A stretch of DNA of 5,474 bases from Gemmatimonadaceae bacterium (GCA_014378185.1 JACMOE010000128.1:1-5474), one strand, 5' to 3'; shown: positions 1 through 5,043, numbered from the stretch's first letter. Program-made: numbers and translations. The notes: generated from the letters alone by a model not told the origin.

Positions 1-433
1 GGATGGCTTCGTCGATGGCCGCCTGCACGTTGAGCCCCATGCTGGAAAACAGGAACTGCTTGCGCGGCTCGCGGACCACGTCGAACCCCGAGTAGACGGT
101 CGGGCGGCCCTTGCTGAAGCCGAAGGTGGGATGTCCACCCAGCACGAGCGAGGTCACCACGTGGGCCGATTCGTGGGCCAGCAGGCTGCCGGCGAACCCC
201 GCCGCGACGTCGCGCCAGTAGTGCGATGGGTGCCGCGCCGACGATGCGCTGTCGGCCGGCGGCGGCCCGGCCGTGCCCTGTGCGCGCGCGAGCCGGCACG
301 GCAGCATGGCAACAAGCAGCGCAAGCACCAGGGGCCGGCTGTCCTGCGTCAGGCGCTGGGTGGAGAGGAGTCGCATCAACGGAATGAAGAGGGACCACCG
401 CAGGAACATGCGGGCGGAGCGCGGGGTCTGCAT
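1..433 (-). CDS. Secreted or membrane-anchored protein with HExxH zinc-metalloprotease signature (C-terminus beyond window)
   Basis: Reading the minus strand from an ATG at 433 gives 144 uninterrupted codons that run off the left edge, so the C-terminus is missing. Residues about 33-52 form a hydrophobic segment ending in ARA-QG, which looks like a signal peptide cleavage site. A low-complexity Pro/Ala/Ser linker follows, then the segment LLAHESAHVVTS with the motif H87-E88-S-A-H91 (161-175). HExxH in a hydrophobic helix is the zinc-binding and catalytic motif of many metalloproteases, including membrane-embedded ones; that it is a peptidase here is inference, because the third zinc ligand would lie outside the window. 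The start is uncertain: an in-frame ATG exists upstream at 472, and Met20 (ATG at 376) would give a more usual signal peptide length. None of these starts has a clear ribosome binding site. The family was not recognised. The gene is divergent from the dehydratase gene at 491. Confidence 0.7.
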   Translation of the reverse strand, partial: MQTPRSARMFLRWSLFIPLMRLLSTQRLTQDSRPLVLALLVAMLPCRLARAQGTAGPPPADSASSARHPSHYWRDVAAGFAGSLLAHESAHVVTSLVLGGHPTFGFSKGRPTVYSGFDVVREPRKQFLFSSMGLNVQAAIDEAI

Positions 434-490
434 CACTGACGACGATGTAGTATCATCCACCACGCCGAACATCACCCGGACACGAGGGAC
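434..490. promoter_or_regulatory. Short divergent intergenic region, probable promoters in both directions
   Basis: These 57 bases separate the divergent HExxH gene (minus) and the dehydratase gene (plus), so any promoters of both must lie here or inside the coding ends. An AT-richer patch at 446-456 holds TAGTAT (448-453) on the plus strand and GATACT on the minus strand, each a partial match to a -10 box. No convincing -35 box is seen for either. This is a positional inference with weak sequence support. Confidence 0.25.
484..488 (+). promoter_or_regulatory. Weak Shine-Dalgarno candidate for the carbinolamine dehydratase gene
   Basis: GAGGG lies only 2 nt before the ATG at 491. It is the only purine-rich patch near the start. 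The spacing is shorter than usual, so the site is tentative. Confidence 0.3.
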
Positions 491-778
491 ATGCCACCCA
501 AACTATCAGACCTCGAGATTCAGCGTGCGCTGGGATCGCTGCCGGGCTGGGCGCGGCGCGGCGACGTGCTGACCAAGACCTTCACGTTTCAGGCGTTCTC
601 GGACGGCATCGACTTCGTGCAGCGCGTGGCGCGGGCGGCGGACGCCATGGACCACCATCCCGATATCGACATCCGGTACACCAAGGTGACCTGCACCCTC
701 TCGACGCACGACGCGGGCGGCATCACGCAGAGCGACCTGACCCTCGCCTCCACGATCGAGACACTGGCGCCGGCCTGA
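491..778 (+). CDS. phhB: Pterin-4a-carbinolamine dehydratase (PCD/DCoH family)
   Basis: A complete 95-residue protein of the usual length for the family. The enzyme dehydrates 4a-hydroxytetrahydropterin to the quinonoid dihydropterin, recycling the pterin cofactor of aromatic amino acid hydroxylases in the cytoplasm. The family signature is clear: D-x-x-x-H55-H56-P57-D followed by the Tyr/Val strand (IRYTKVTCTLSTH) with H73, then GGITQSDLTLA with D82. H55, H56 and H73 correspond to the three conserved active-site histidines of the family. The N-terminal part (LSDLEIQRALGSLPGW) is the typical first helix and Trp turn. The ATG at 491 gives the normal family N-terminus. No phenylalanine hydroxylase gene is visible here, so the metabolic partner is unknown; some bacteria carry PCD without that hydroxylase. 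It ends 15 nt before the end of the convergent LmbE remnant. The gene symbol is by family only. Confidence 0.95.
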   Translation: MPPKLSDLEIQRALGSLPGWARRGDVLTKTFTFQAFSDGIDFVQRVARAADAMDHHPDIDIRYTKVTCTLSTHDAGGITQSDLTLASTIETLAPA

Positions 779-793
779 CCTCGCGCGCGGCCG

Positions 794-998
794 TCAGTCG
801 AACAGGCTGGTGGCGCCGGCCCGCGCGGGGCTCCCGATGACGATCGAGTACCACTCCTGGTCCGGGAGCGCATACCGCTCGAAGTCGGGCTGGTGCTGCC
901 GCTGCGACTGGTGCGGTGGCATACGTCTCGTCGTCCGGATGGGCGAAGATGGCCGTGAGCGCCCGACGACCGCGTGCGGGCTCGCCCGTGGCGAGCAC
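794..998 (-). pseudogene. Remnant of an LmbE/PIG-L family N-acetylglucosaminyl deacetylase, internally deleted and frameshifted
   Basis: From a GTG at 998 the minus strand reads MLATGEPARGRRALTAIF and then AHPDDETYA. AHPDDE (927-944) is the N-terminal zinc-binding motif of the LmbE/PIG-L deacetylases. Just after it, homology moves to another frame. From about 922 down to the TGA at 794-796 one reads PPHQSQRQ, then DFERYALPDQEWYSIVIG and finally ATSLFD followed by the stop, which resembles the extreme C-terminus of the same family (HxSQ, ERxxLPxExY, DLF). The two pieces total about 68 codons, whereas family members have roughly 220-280. The middle of the enzyme, with the remaining zinc ligand and most of the fold, is therefore absent, and the joint lies near 911-926. 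This is a decayed gene, not a sequencing frameshift, which would not remove 150 or more residues. The N-terminal motif is clear; the C-terminal match is from pattern memory and less certain. Confidence 0.75.
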
Positions 999-1003
999 GC
1001 ACG

Positions 1004-1021
1004 CGGTTCAGTCGGGAACCG
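1004..1021 (-). terminator. Hairpin just past the BI-1 gene stop, possible transcription terminator
   Basis: CGGTTC (1004-1009) and GAACCG (1016-1021) form a perfect 6-bp stem with a 6-nt loop. It starts immediately after the stop codon (1022-1024) of the Bax-inhibitor-like gene on the minus strand. There is no T-tract after it, so it is not a classical intrinsic terminator. It may mark a transcript end or protect the 3' end. Confidence 0.35.
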
Positions 1022-1696
1022 TCAGCGGCGGCGACCGCCCAAAAGGTTCAGGATGGCCAGGAAGATGTTGAGGAGGTCCAGGTAGATGTTCACCGCGGCC
1101 GGCACGTAATCGTCCGGGCCGTACTGGCCTGATTTCAGGATGCGCCAGGTGTCGAACACCAGGAGTCCGCTGAAGACGAGCACGGTGGCCGCTGAAATCC
1201 ACAGCGATCCGATGGCACTGGGCACGAAGAAGCTCAGCAGCGAGGCGGCGATGAGCACCCACAGGCCGACGATGAAGAACGCGCCCCACGCGCTGAAGTC
1301 GCGCTTGCTCACGACGGCGTACAGCGACAGAACGCCGAACGTGGAGAGCGTGAGGAGGCCCGCCTGGCCGGTGATGCCGGGGCTGGTCTTCTCGGCGATG
1401 AACAGGATCGGCGAGATGATGATGCCGACGACGAACGTGAACACGAAGGTGAGCACGAGTCCGCGGATGGGTTCCGCGCGCGCCTTGAGGGCCATCCACA
1501 TGGGCGCGATCATGGCGATCATGCCGATGAACGGATGCTCGAGCACGGCCTGCATGAGGCCGGGTTGGGTCTGCCCGAAGGCGACGCCGATGGCGGTGAC
1601 GATGACGCTGGCGAAGACGAGGCCGTACGTGCGGCGCACAAGCGTCGCGCGTTCCTCGCCTGTGCGAACTAGGGTCCCTGTGTAAGCGACACCCAT
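1022..1696 (-). CDS. Bax inhibitor-1 / YccA family multi-pass membrane protein
   Basis: A 224-residue protein with about seven hydrophobic helices, the usual length and topology of the bacterial BI-1 (YccA/YbhL/YetJ) group in the inner membrane. Members include calcium/proton leak channels and, for YccA, a modulator of the FtsH protease; which role applies here is not shown by sequence. The family ending is clear: FDTWRIL, then DDYVPAAVNIYLDLLNIFLA and a basic tail GRRR. D182 in FDTWRIL and D207 in YLDLLN match the aspartate pair described as the pH-sensing latch of Bacillus YetJ. I chose ATG 1696 over the further upstream ATG at 1765. It gives a short polar N-terminus, has GGAG 10 nt upstream, and lies downstream of a TATATT box at 1726-1731; the longer start would add 23 atypical residues and overlap the end of the preceding gene. 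It follows the DUF4097 gene by 68 nt and may be transcribed separately. Confidence 0.93.
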   Translation of the reverse strand: MGVAYTGTLVRTGEERATLVRRTYGLVFASVIVTAIGVAFGQTQPGLMQAVLEHPFIGMIAMIAPMWMALKARAEPIRGLVLTFVFTFVVGIIISPILFIAEKTSPGITGQAGLLTLSTFGVLSLYAVVSKRDFSAWGAFFIVGLWVLIAASLLSFFVPSAIGSLWISAATVLVFSGLLVFDTWRILKSGQYGPDDYVPAAVNIYLDLLNIFLAILNLLGGRRR

Positions 1697-1706
1697 GGGG
1701 AGAGAG

Positions 1707-1710
1707 CTCC
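1707..1710 (-). promoter_or_regulatory. Shine-Dalgarno candidate for the BI-1 gene
   Basis: GGAG on the minus strand lies 10 nt before the ATG at 1696. It is slightly far from the start but is the only candidate, and it helps to favour this start over the upstream ATG at 1765. Confidence 0.35.
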
Positions 1711-1725
1711 GTGAGAGGTTGATTG

Positions 1726-1731
1726 AATATA
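1726..1731 (-). promoter_or_regulatory. Candidate -10 box of a promoter for the BI-1 gene
   Basis: TATATT on the minus strand sits in an AT-rich island within the otherwise GC-rich gap between the second DUF4097 gene and the BI-1 gene. Transcription would begin near 1719, giving a leader of about 23 nt. No good -35 box is visible about 17 nt upstream, so the call rests on the -10 match and the position. Confidence 0.35.
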
Positions 1732-1764
1732 CCCCCTGGAAGGCGCGTTGAGCCATCGACGCCA

Positions 1765-2574
1765 TTATCGCTTGCGCAGTTCCACGTTGCCGTTCACCGT
1801 CGTGAGCCTGATGCGCCGCCCTCCCTTGCCGAGCGTGGCGCGCAGGTGGCGCGGATCGATGCGGCCCGTGATGGTCACCGGCCAGTCCGTCTGGAAGCGG
1901 CCATTCACCGTGGACAGCTCGATGTTCGCGTCGATATCGCCCGCGAACTCGGCCACCACCGTGCCGTTCACCGTGCTGAAGTCGAGGTCCTCGTCGCCGT
2001 CGAGGCGGCCCATCGTCGCGTGAATGCTGCCGTTCACCGTGCTGGCCTGCACCGGTCCGCCAGAGCTCACCGCGTCAACGGAGCCGTTCACCGTGCTCGC
2101 GCGCACCTCGCTTGTTGCCCCGTCCACCGAGACGCCGCCGTTCACGGACCACACCCCGATCTTCACGCCCTTTGGCACCCGGATCTCGAAGTCCACGGAA
2201 ACGTCGTTGTGGTCGTTCCACCGGTTGCCGCGGTCGTCACTGTTCGCGGAATACCGGTCCGCGGTGCACACGGTCTTCGTGTTCACCCAGATGGCGCAGA
2301 CCAGGACGCTTCCGTCGGCCGACTTCGTTGTTTCGATCTTCACGTCCTTCGGGTCGCCGCGGCGCCAGCTCTTGATGGCCGTGATCTCCACCTTGTCGCC
2401 GGAGGAGGCACGCACGTGCATCGCGCCGTTGAGGTTGCGCACGCGCACCCACTGCCCCTGGGGTACGCGCTCGCTCAGGGTGAAGGCATCGCGCTCGTTC
2501 TGGCGATCCTGTGCCGCGAGGGCGACGGGGGCCACGAGGGCGGTGGCGAGAATGAGATGCCGGATCGGCCGCAT
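1765..2574 (-). CDS. Secreted DUF4097-family beta-repeat protein, 'TVNG' type
   Basis: A 269-residue exported protein. Residues 1-20 form a signal peptide (basic start, hydrophobic ATALVAPVALA, then AQD). The rest resembles the DUF4097 family, which is built of short beta strands repeated as rungs; the molecular function of the family is not established. The repeat turn is NG: NLNG at 47-50, SVNG at 143-146, then TVNG at 161, 179, 201, 222 and 259. Neighbouring turns are 18-22 residues apart except the last (37), where a loop (TDWPVTITGRIDPRHLR) intervenes. C93 and C103 are the only mature cysteines and could form a disulfide. The protein ends in the basic sequence LRKR. AGGAA lies 6 nt before the ATG at 2574. 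It is 27 nt downstream of the other DUF4097 gene and probably in the same transcript as the sigma/anti-sigma pair. No transmembrane anchor is seen, so it is probably periplasmic or outer-surface. Confidence 0.9.
   Translation of the reverse strand: MRPIRHLILATALVAPVALAAQDRQNERDAFTLSERVPQGQWVRVRNLNGAMHVRASSGDKVEITAIKSWRRGDPKDVKIETTKSADGSVLVCAIWVNTKTVCTADRYSANSDDRGNRWNDHNDVSVDFEIRVPKGVKIGVWSVNGGVSVDGATSEVRASTVNGSVDAVSSGGPVQASTVNGSIHATMGRLDGDEDLDFSTVNGTVVAEFAGDIDANIELSTVNGRFQTDWPVTITGRIDPRHLRATLGKGGRRIRLTTVNGNVELRKR
1789..2145 (-). repeat. Intragenic DNA repeats encoding TVNG turns
   Basis: The 12-mer GCCGTTCACCGT (plus-strand reading) occurs exactly at 1789, 1963, 2029 and 2083. A one-base variant lies at 1900 and a 9-base partial copy (GCCGTTCAC) at 2137. 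Spacings of 66, 54 and 54 nt between 1963, 2029, 2083 and 2137 equal 22, 18 and 18 codons. The repeats are explained by the protein repeat: each copy encodes the T-V-N-G turn of one rung. Confidence 0.85.
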
Positions 2575-2580
2575 GAGAGG

Positions 2581-2585
2581 TTCCT
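2581..2585 (-). promoter_or_regulatory. Shine-Dalgarno site of the TVNG-type DUF4097 gene
   Basis: AGGAA on the minus strand is 6 nt before the ATG at 2574, good spacing, and supports this start. Confidence 0.5.
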
Positions 2586-2592
2586 GTCGGAG

Positions 2593-2604
2593 TAGGCGCG
2601 CCTA
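2593..2604. repeat. 12-bp perfect palindrome at the end of the SGD-type DUF4097 gene
   Basis: TAGGCGCGCCTA is a perfect palindrome that includes the stop codon of the first DUF4097 gene and occupies part of the 27-nt spacer before the second. With no loop it would be a poor RNA hairpin. It may be chance in GC-rich DNA. Confidence 0.3.
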
Positions 2605-3615
2605 CCGGCGGCGCTTGAGGGTGATGTCGCCGCTGAACGTCTCGGCGATGATGCGTGCGGTGCCACGACCCACCGTGAAGGTGAGCCGCTTGGCCTGCGC
2701 GGCACCGATGCCGTGCTCGCCGGCCTTGAGCGTGATGGGAAAGTCGCTCTCGATGCCGCCGCTGAAGGTGGATACACCGAGTTCGGCGCCGATGTCGGCA
2801 GGCAGGGAGAGCGTGACCTCGCCGGAGTGCGTGATGAACTCGTAGCGCCCCGCGTCGAGAATGGCGCCGAGGAACGCGATGTCGCCACTGGTGGTGTGGG
2901 CGCGAATCTGGCTCGAGACGACGTCGCGAAGGTCGAGATCGCCGCTCACCGACTCGACGGTCACGTCGCCGCGCGCTCCGGTGAGGGCAATCCCACCGCT
3001 GACGGTGTTGATCGTGGCCTCGCCCCTGACGCCAGCGACGACCACGTCGCCGGACAGGGTCTCGATGTCGAGCCGGTCACCGGCGTCGCGTACCTGTACG
3101 TCACCACTCTGCGCGTGCGCCTCGATGTCGCCGCGCACGCCACGGACGCTCACCGATCCGCTCCACGTGGTCGCGGATACCCTGGTTCCGAACGGGACCG
3201 TCACCTCGAACCGTGCATCGCTGCACCCGCGGCCGGACGATGGTTCCAGCGAGGCGCGCGCACCGCTGCTGGTGAAGCGAATCGCGCCATTCTCGATGCG
3301 CGCGTGCACGCGGATCTCGTTCTTCTCGGCGCCTGCCACCACCACGGTGCCGCCCGGACACGTGACGCTCAGCGACCCGCGCGCATCGAACGACACGACG
3401 GTATCGAGCGAGCCGGACTGCTCGCGCTCGCGCCGCTCCTGCGCGCGATCCCTGTCACGCTCGGCGCGCTCCTGCGCGCGTTCGCGCGCGCGGTCAGCGC
3501 GCTCCTGTGCCAGCTCGCGCGCGCGCTCGCGGGCGTCCGCACCCGACTGGGCAGCGGCGGGCGCGGGGAGCGCGAGGGAGAATACGGTCGTGAGCAGCAT
3601 CAGTGATTTCAGCAT
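2602..3615 (-). CDS. Secreted DUF4097-family beta-repeat protein with N-terminal charged helix, 'SGD' type
   Basis: A 337-residue exported protein. Residues 1-22 form a signal peptide (MLKSLMLLTTVF...PAPAAAQ). Residues 27-66 are almost entirely Arg, Glu, Ala, Asp and Gln in repeats such as ERAQERAERDRDRAQERRE, which should form a long charged helix or coiled coil. From about residue 70 the protein is a DUF4097-type beta-repeat domain whose turns carry Ser-Gly: S152, S170, S188, S206 and S224 are exactly 18 residues apart, then S243, S264, S285 and S328, mostly as SGDV/SGDI/SGGI. C86 and C131 may pair as a disulfide. The end is basic (LKRRR), as in the second DUF4097 protein. ATG 3615 is preferred because it begins the signal peptide and has AGGGG 4 nt before it; an upstream start at 3738 would add 41 Arg/Cys-rich residues inside the anti-sigma gene. 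It lies 7 nt after the anti-sigma gene. Function unknown; probably envelope-located. Confidence 0.9.
   Translation of the reverse strand: MLKSLMLLTTVFSLALPAPAAAQSGADARERARELAQERADRARERAQERAERDRDRAQERREREQSGSLDTVVSFDARGSLSVTCPGGTVVVAGAEKNEIRVHARIENGAIRFTSSGARASLEPSSGRGCSDARFEVTVPFGTRVSATTWSGSVSVRGVRGDIEAHAQSGDVQVRDAGDRLDIETLSGDVVVAGVRGEATINTVSGGIALTGARGDVTVESVSGDLDLRDVVSSQIRAHTTSGDIAFLGAILDAGRYEFITHSGEVTLSLPADIGAELGVSTFSGGIESDFPITLKAGEHGIGAAQAKRLTFTVGRGTARIIAETFSGDITLKRRR
3418..3537 (-). repeat. Low-complexity DNA encoding the Arg/Glu-rich helix
   Basis: This 120-nt stretch encodes residues 27-66 of the SGD-type DUF4097 protein. It is made of degenerate repeats of GCGCGCTC- and CTCCTGCGCGCG-like units on the plus strand, each specifying R-E-R-A-Q-E-type heptads. 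Such tracts commonly vary in length by slippage; this is inference. Confidence 0.6.
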
Positions 3616-3619
3616 GTGT

Positions 3620-3624
3620 CCCCT
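3620..3624 (-). promoter_or_regulatory. Shine-Dalgarno site of the SGD-type DUF4097 gene, overlapping the anti-sigma stop codon
   Basis: AGGGG on the minus strand is 4 nt before the ATG at 3615 and shares bases with the TAG stop (3623-3625) of the anti-sigma gene. This arrangement favours translation by ribosomes finishing the upstream gene and supports a single operon. Confidence 0.5.
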
Positions 3625-4429
3625 AGAGGCGCGTCGGCAGCAGTGCCGCGGTGCGCAACAGCTCGACTTTCTTTTCGAGCGAGTGATTGAGTTGCGTGGC
3701 GAGAAAACCACTCGCCGGGTCGTGGGCGAGCGCCGCACGGCTCTGTGCGATTGCGGAATCCATGACGGCGATGCTCAGCTCGAGGACCGCCACCGTCTTC
3801 GGGTCGAGTTGCGCGCGCCGCTCCCGCACGATCTGGCGCAGCACGGTGATCTCGCTGGCGAACACGGGATCCGCGGCGTCGGTGACTCGGTCCGCGCTGG
3901 CGAGGCGAGCGATTGCCCGGACCGCCGCAGGACGCGCCGCGGGTGTCACTGGCGATTCGGGGACGGTGGACGCGATCCGGCCGGTGGATTCCGGGACCGC
4001 GACAGCGACGACAGCCGGCGCAGCGGGACGTATGGTTGCCTGCTGGCTGGCCGCGGGCAGGAGGAGCGAGGCGCGAGTGAGGTAGTGCGTCACGCCTGCG
4101 GTCACGCCAACCAGCGCGGCGGCGGCGAGGGCCGGCCGCAGCCAGGCGCGCCGAGCAACGCGTGCGACCGGCGACTCCATCAATAGCACGGGTGCCTCGA
4201 CGCGCTCGGCAATGCCGGCCCACAAGTCGCGCGACGGCACGAGCGGCGGAAGGGCCGCAGCATCCGAGCTGATCGCGCGCAGGTCGGACAGCAACTGCCG
4301 GCAGGCCGCGCACGAGCCGGCATGCGCCTCCACGCTCGCGCGAACGCCATCTGGCGCACCGCCCTCGAGATAGTCCGCAAGCACGTCGGCAACGCCGTCG
4401 CAGTCCAGGTGCATGATTGGTGTGGTCAT
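3623..4429 (-). CDS. Membrane-bound anti-sigma factor with zinc-finger (zf-HC2/ZAS) domain
   Basis: A 268-residue protein that should bind and hold the ECF sigma factor encoded directly before it. The N-terminal cytoplasmic domain has the zinc-binding anti-sigma pattern: C10 (LDCDGVADVLADYLEGG), then H36-x3-C40-x2-C43 (HAGSCAAC). One transmembrane helix follows at about residues 97-117 (LRPALAAAALVGVTAGVTHYL). Residues 120-185 are an Ala/Pro/Val-rich linker on the outer side. Residues about 187-262 form a helical domain (EITVLRQIVRERRAQLDPKT, then LELSIAVMDSAIAQSRAALA and a final ELLRTAA helix), which is the likely sensing or partner-binding part. No signal-binding site can be named. The start ATG overlaps the sigma stop as ATGA (4426-4429), so the two are translationally coupled, as is usual for such pairs. 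The identity of the zinc-finger class is firm; the signal it senses is unknown. Confidence 0.92.
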   Translation of the reverse strand: MTTPIMHLDCDGVADVLADYLEGGAPDGVRASVEAHAGSCAACRQLLSDLRAISSDAAALPPLVPSRDLWAGIAERVEAPVLLMESPVARVARRAWLRPALAAAALVGVTAGVTHYLTRASLLLPAASQQATIRPAAPAVVAVAVPESTGRIASTVPESPVTPAARPAAVRAIARLASADRVTDAADPVFASEITVLRQIVRERRAQLDPKTVAVLELSIAVMDSAIAQSRAALAHDPASGFLATQLNHSLEKKVELLRTAALLPTRL

Positions 4430-4995
4430 TTGATGAGTGCCTGTCTCAGCAGCATTCTTGCGCGGTGCAACTGCGCCTTGGTAGCTCCCGAGGTGACGCC
4501 GAGCATCTCGGCGATCTCCTCGTGCTTGTAGCCTTCCACGTCGTGCAGGGTGAAGACGCGCCTCGCCCCCTTCGGCAGCTTGTTGATCGCCATCTCGAGA
4601 TCCATGCGGTCACCAGTCGCGTACGGCCGGCCTGGCAAGTGATCGATGGCATCGCCCTCGTCGTCATCCTCGAACCGCGAGCGCTGCAGCCCCTCGGTCT
4701 TGCGGTCGTTCAGGACCACGTTCACGGCGAGCCGATGCAACCACGTACCGAACGCGCTCTCGCCACGAAACAGGTGCAGTTTCTCCCACGCGCGGACGAA
4801 AACATCCTGCGTGAGCTCTTCGGCGCGCGTGCGGTCTGCCACCATGCGCGCGCAGAGGGAAAAGACCCGGGAAACGTGCAGGTGATACAGCCGCTCGAAC
4901 GCGCGACGATCTCCCGCCGCCGCAAGGCCGACGTCCGGATTGGCGGTGTACGCCGGCTGAACCTGCATTGATTCGGGTAAGGCCACTGCCGTCAT
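4426..4995 (-). CDS. ECF (RpoE-like) sigma-70 family RNA polymerase sigma factor
   Basis: A 189-residue group 4 sigma factor, normal length. Region 2 covers about residues 30-100: DRRAFERLYHLHVSRVFSLC is the core-binding part, then AEELTQDVFVRAWEKLHLFR and FGTWLHRLAVNVVLND contain the -10 recognition helix. An acidic linker (EDDDEGD, 109-115) joins it to region 4 at about 132-187, where LPKGARRVFTLHDVEGYKHEEIAEMLGVTSGATKAQLHRAR contains the helix-turn-helix that reads the -35 element. There is no extra C-terminal domain. The downstream overlapping gene is its anti-sigma factor. The ATG at 4995 is the most upstream start in frame; the nearest purine-rich site (GGGAG, 5009-5013) is 13 nt away, so translation initiation is not well explained. 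Sigma factors of this type often activate their own promoter, which would lie in the 48-nt gap upstream or before the HAD gene. Confidence 0.95.
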   Translation of the reverse strand: MTAVALPESMQVQPAYTANPDVGLAAAGDRRAFERLYHLHVSRVFSLCARMVADRTRAEELTQDVFVRAWEKLHLFRGESAFGTWLHRLAVNVVLNDRKTEGLQRSRFEDDDEGDAIDHLPGRPYATGDRMDLEMAINKLPKGARRVFTLHDVEGYKHEEIAEMLGVTSGATKAQLHRARMLLRQALIK

Positions 4996-5043
4996 CAGTC
5001 GTCTGGGTCTCCCTGCATATACGGGATGGGATACCCGGACCGC
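4996..5043 (-). promoter_or_regulatory. Gap upstream of the ECF sigma gene, possible promoter
   Basis: This 48-nt gap lies between the HAD gene stop and the sigma start. On the minus strand it contains TATATG (5016-5021), a possible -10 box, and an imperfect inverted sequence, CGGGTATCCCATCCCG, just upstream. No convincing GGAAC-type -35 of ECF promoters is visible. Transcription from the TATATG would begin near 5009, leaving a very short leader. Read-through from the HAD gene is an equally good explanation. Confidence 0.25.

Noticed and set aside
775..797. A 5-bp inverted repeat CTGAC...GTCAG carrying both convergent stop codons, as a bidirectional terminator
   Set aside because: The stem is short, the loop is 13 nt and there is no T-tract on either side, so chance is sufficient.
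723..998. A 91-residue intact minus-strand gene starting MLATGEPARGRR and containing HPDDE
   Set aside because: After HPDDE the frame turns into Ala/Arg/Pro-rich sequence without family features and overlaps the PCD gene end; the family-like C-terminus is in another frame, so a broken gene explains it better.
1789..2145. Regularly spaced 12-mer repeats as a CRISPR-like array
   Set aside because: Spacing is in whole codons, repeats are too short, and every copy encodes the TVNG turn in a continuous reading frame.
1723..2595. A plus-strand open frame of 290 codons with repeated A-V-H-R units
   Set aside because: It is the mirror of the TVNG-encoding repeats on the minus strand; the His/Arg repetition follows directly from the real gene's repeat.
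3616..3738. An N-terminal extension of the SGD-type DUF4097 protein starting at 3738
   Set aside because: It would add 41 Arg/Cys-rich residues before a normal signal peptide and lie inside the anti-sigma gene; the ATG at 3615 has a good Shine-Dalgarno site.
2861..4186. A plus-strand open frame of 441 codons antisense to the anti-sigma and DUF4097 genes
   Set aside because: It crosses three minus-strand genes with clear domains, has Arg/Ser/Thr-biased composition without any recognisable motif, and such long antisense frames are expected in GC-rich coding DNA.
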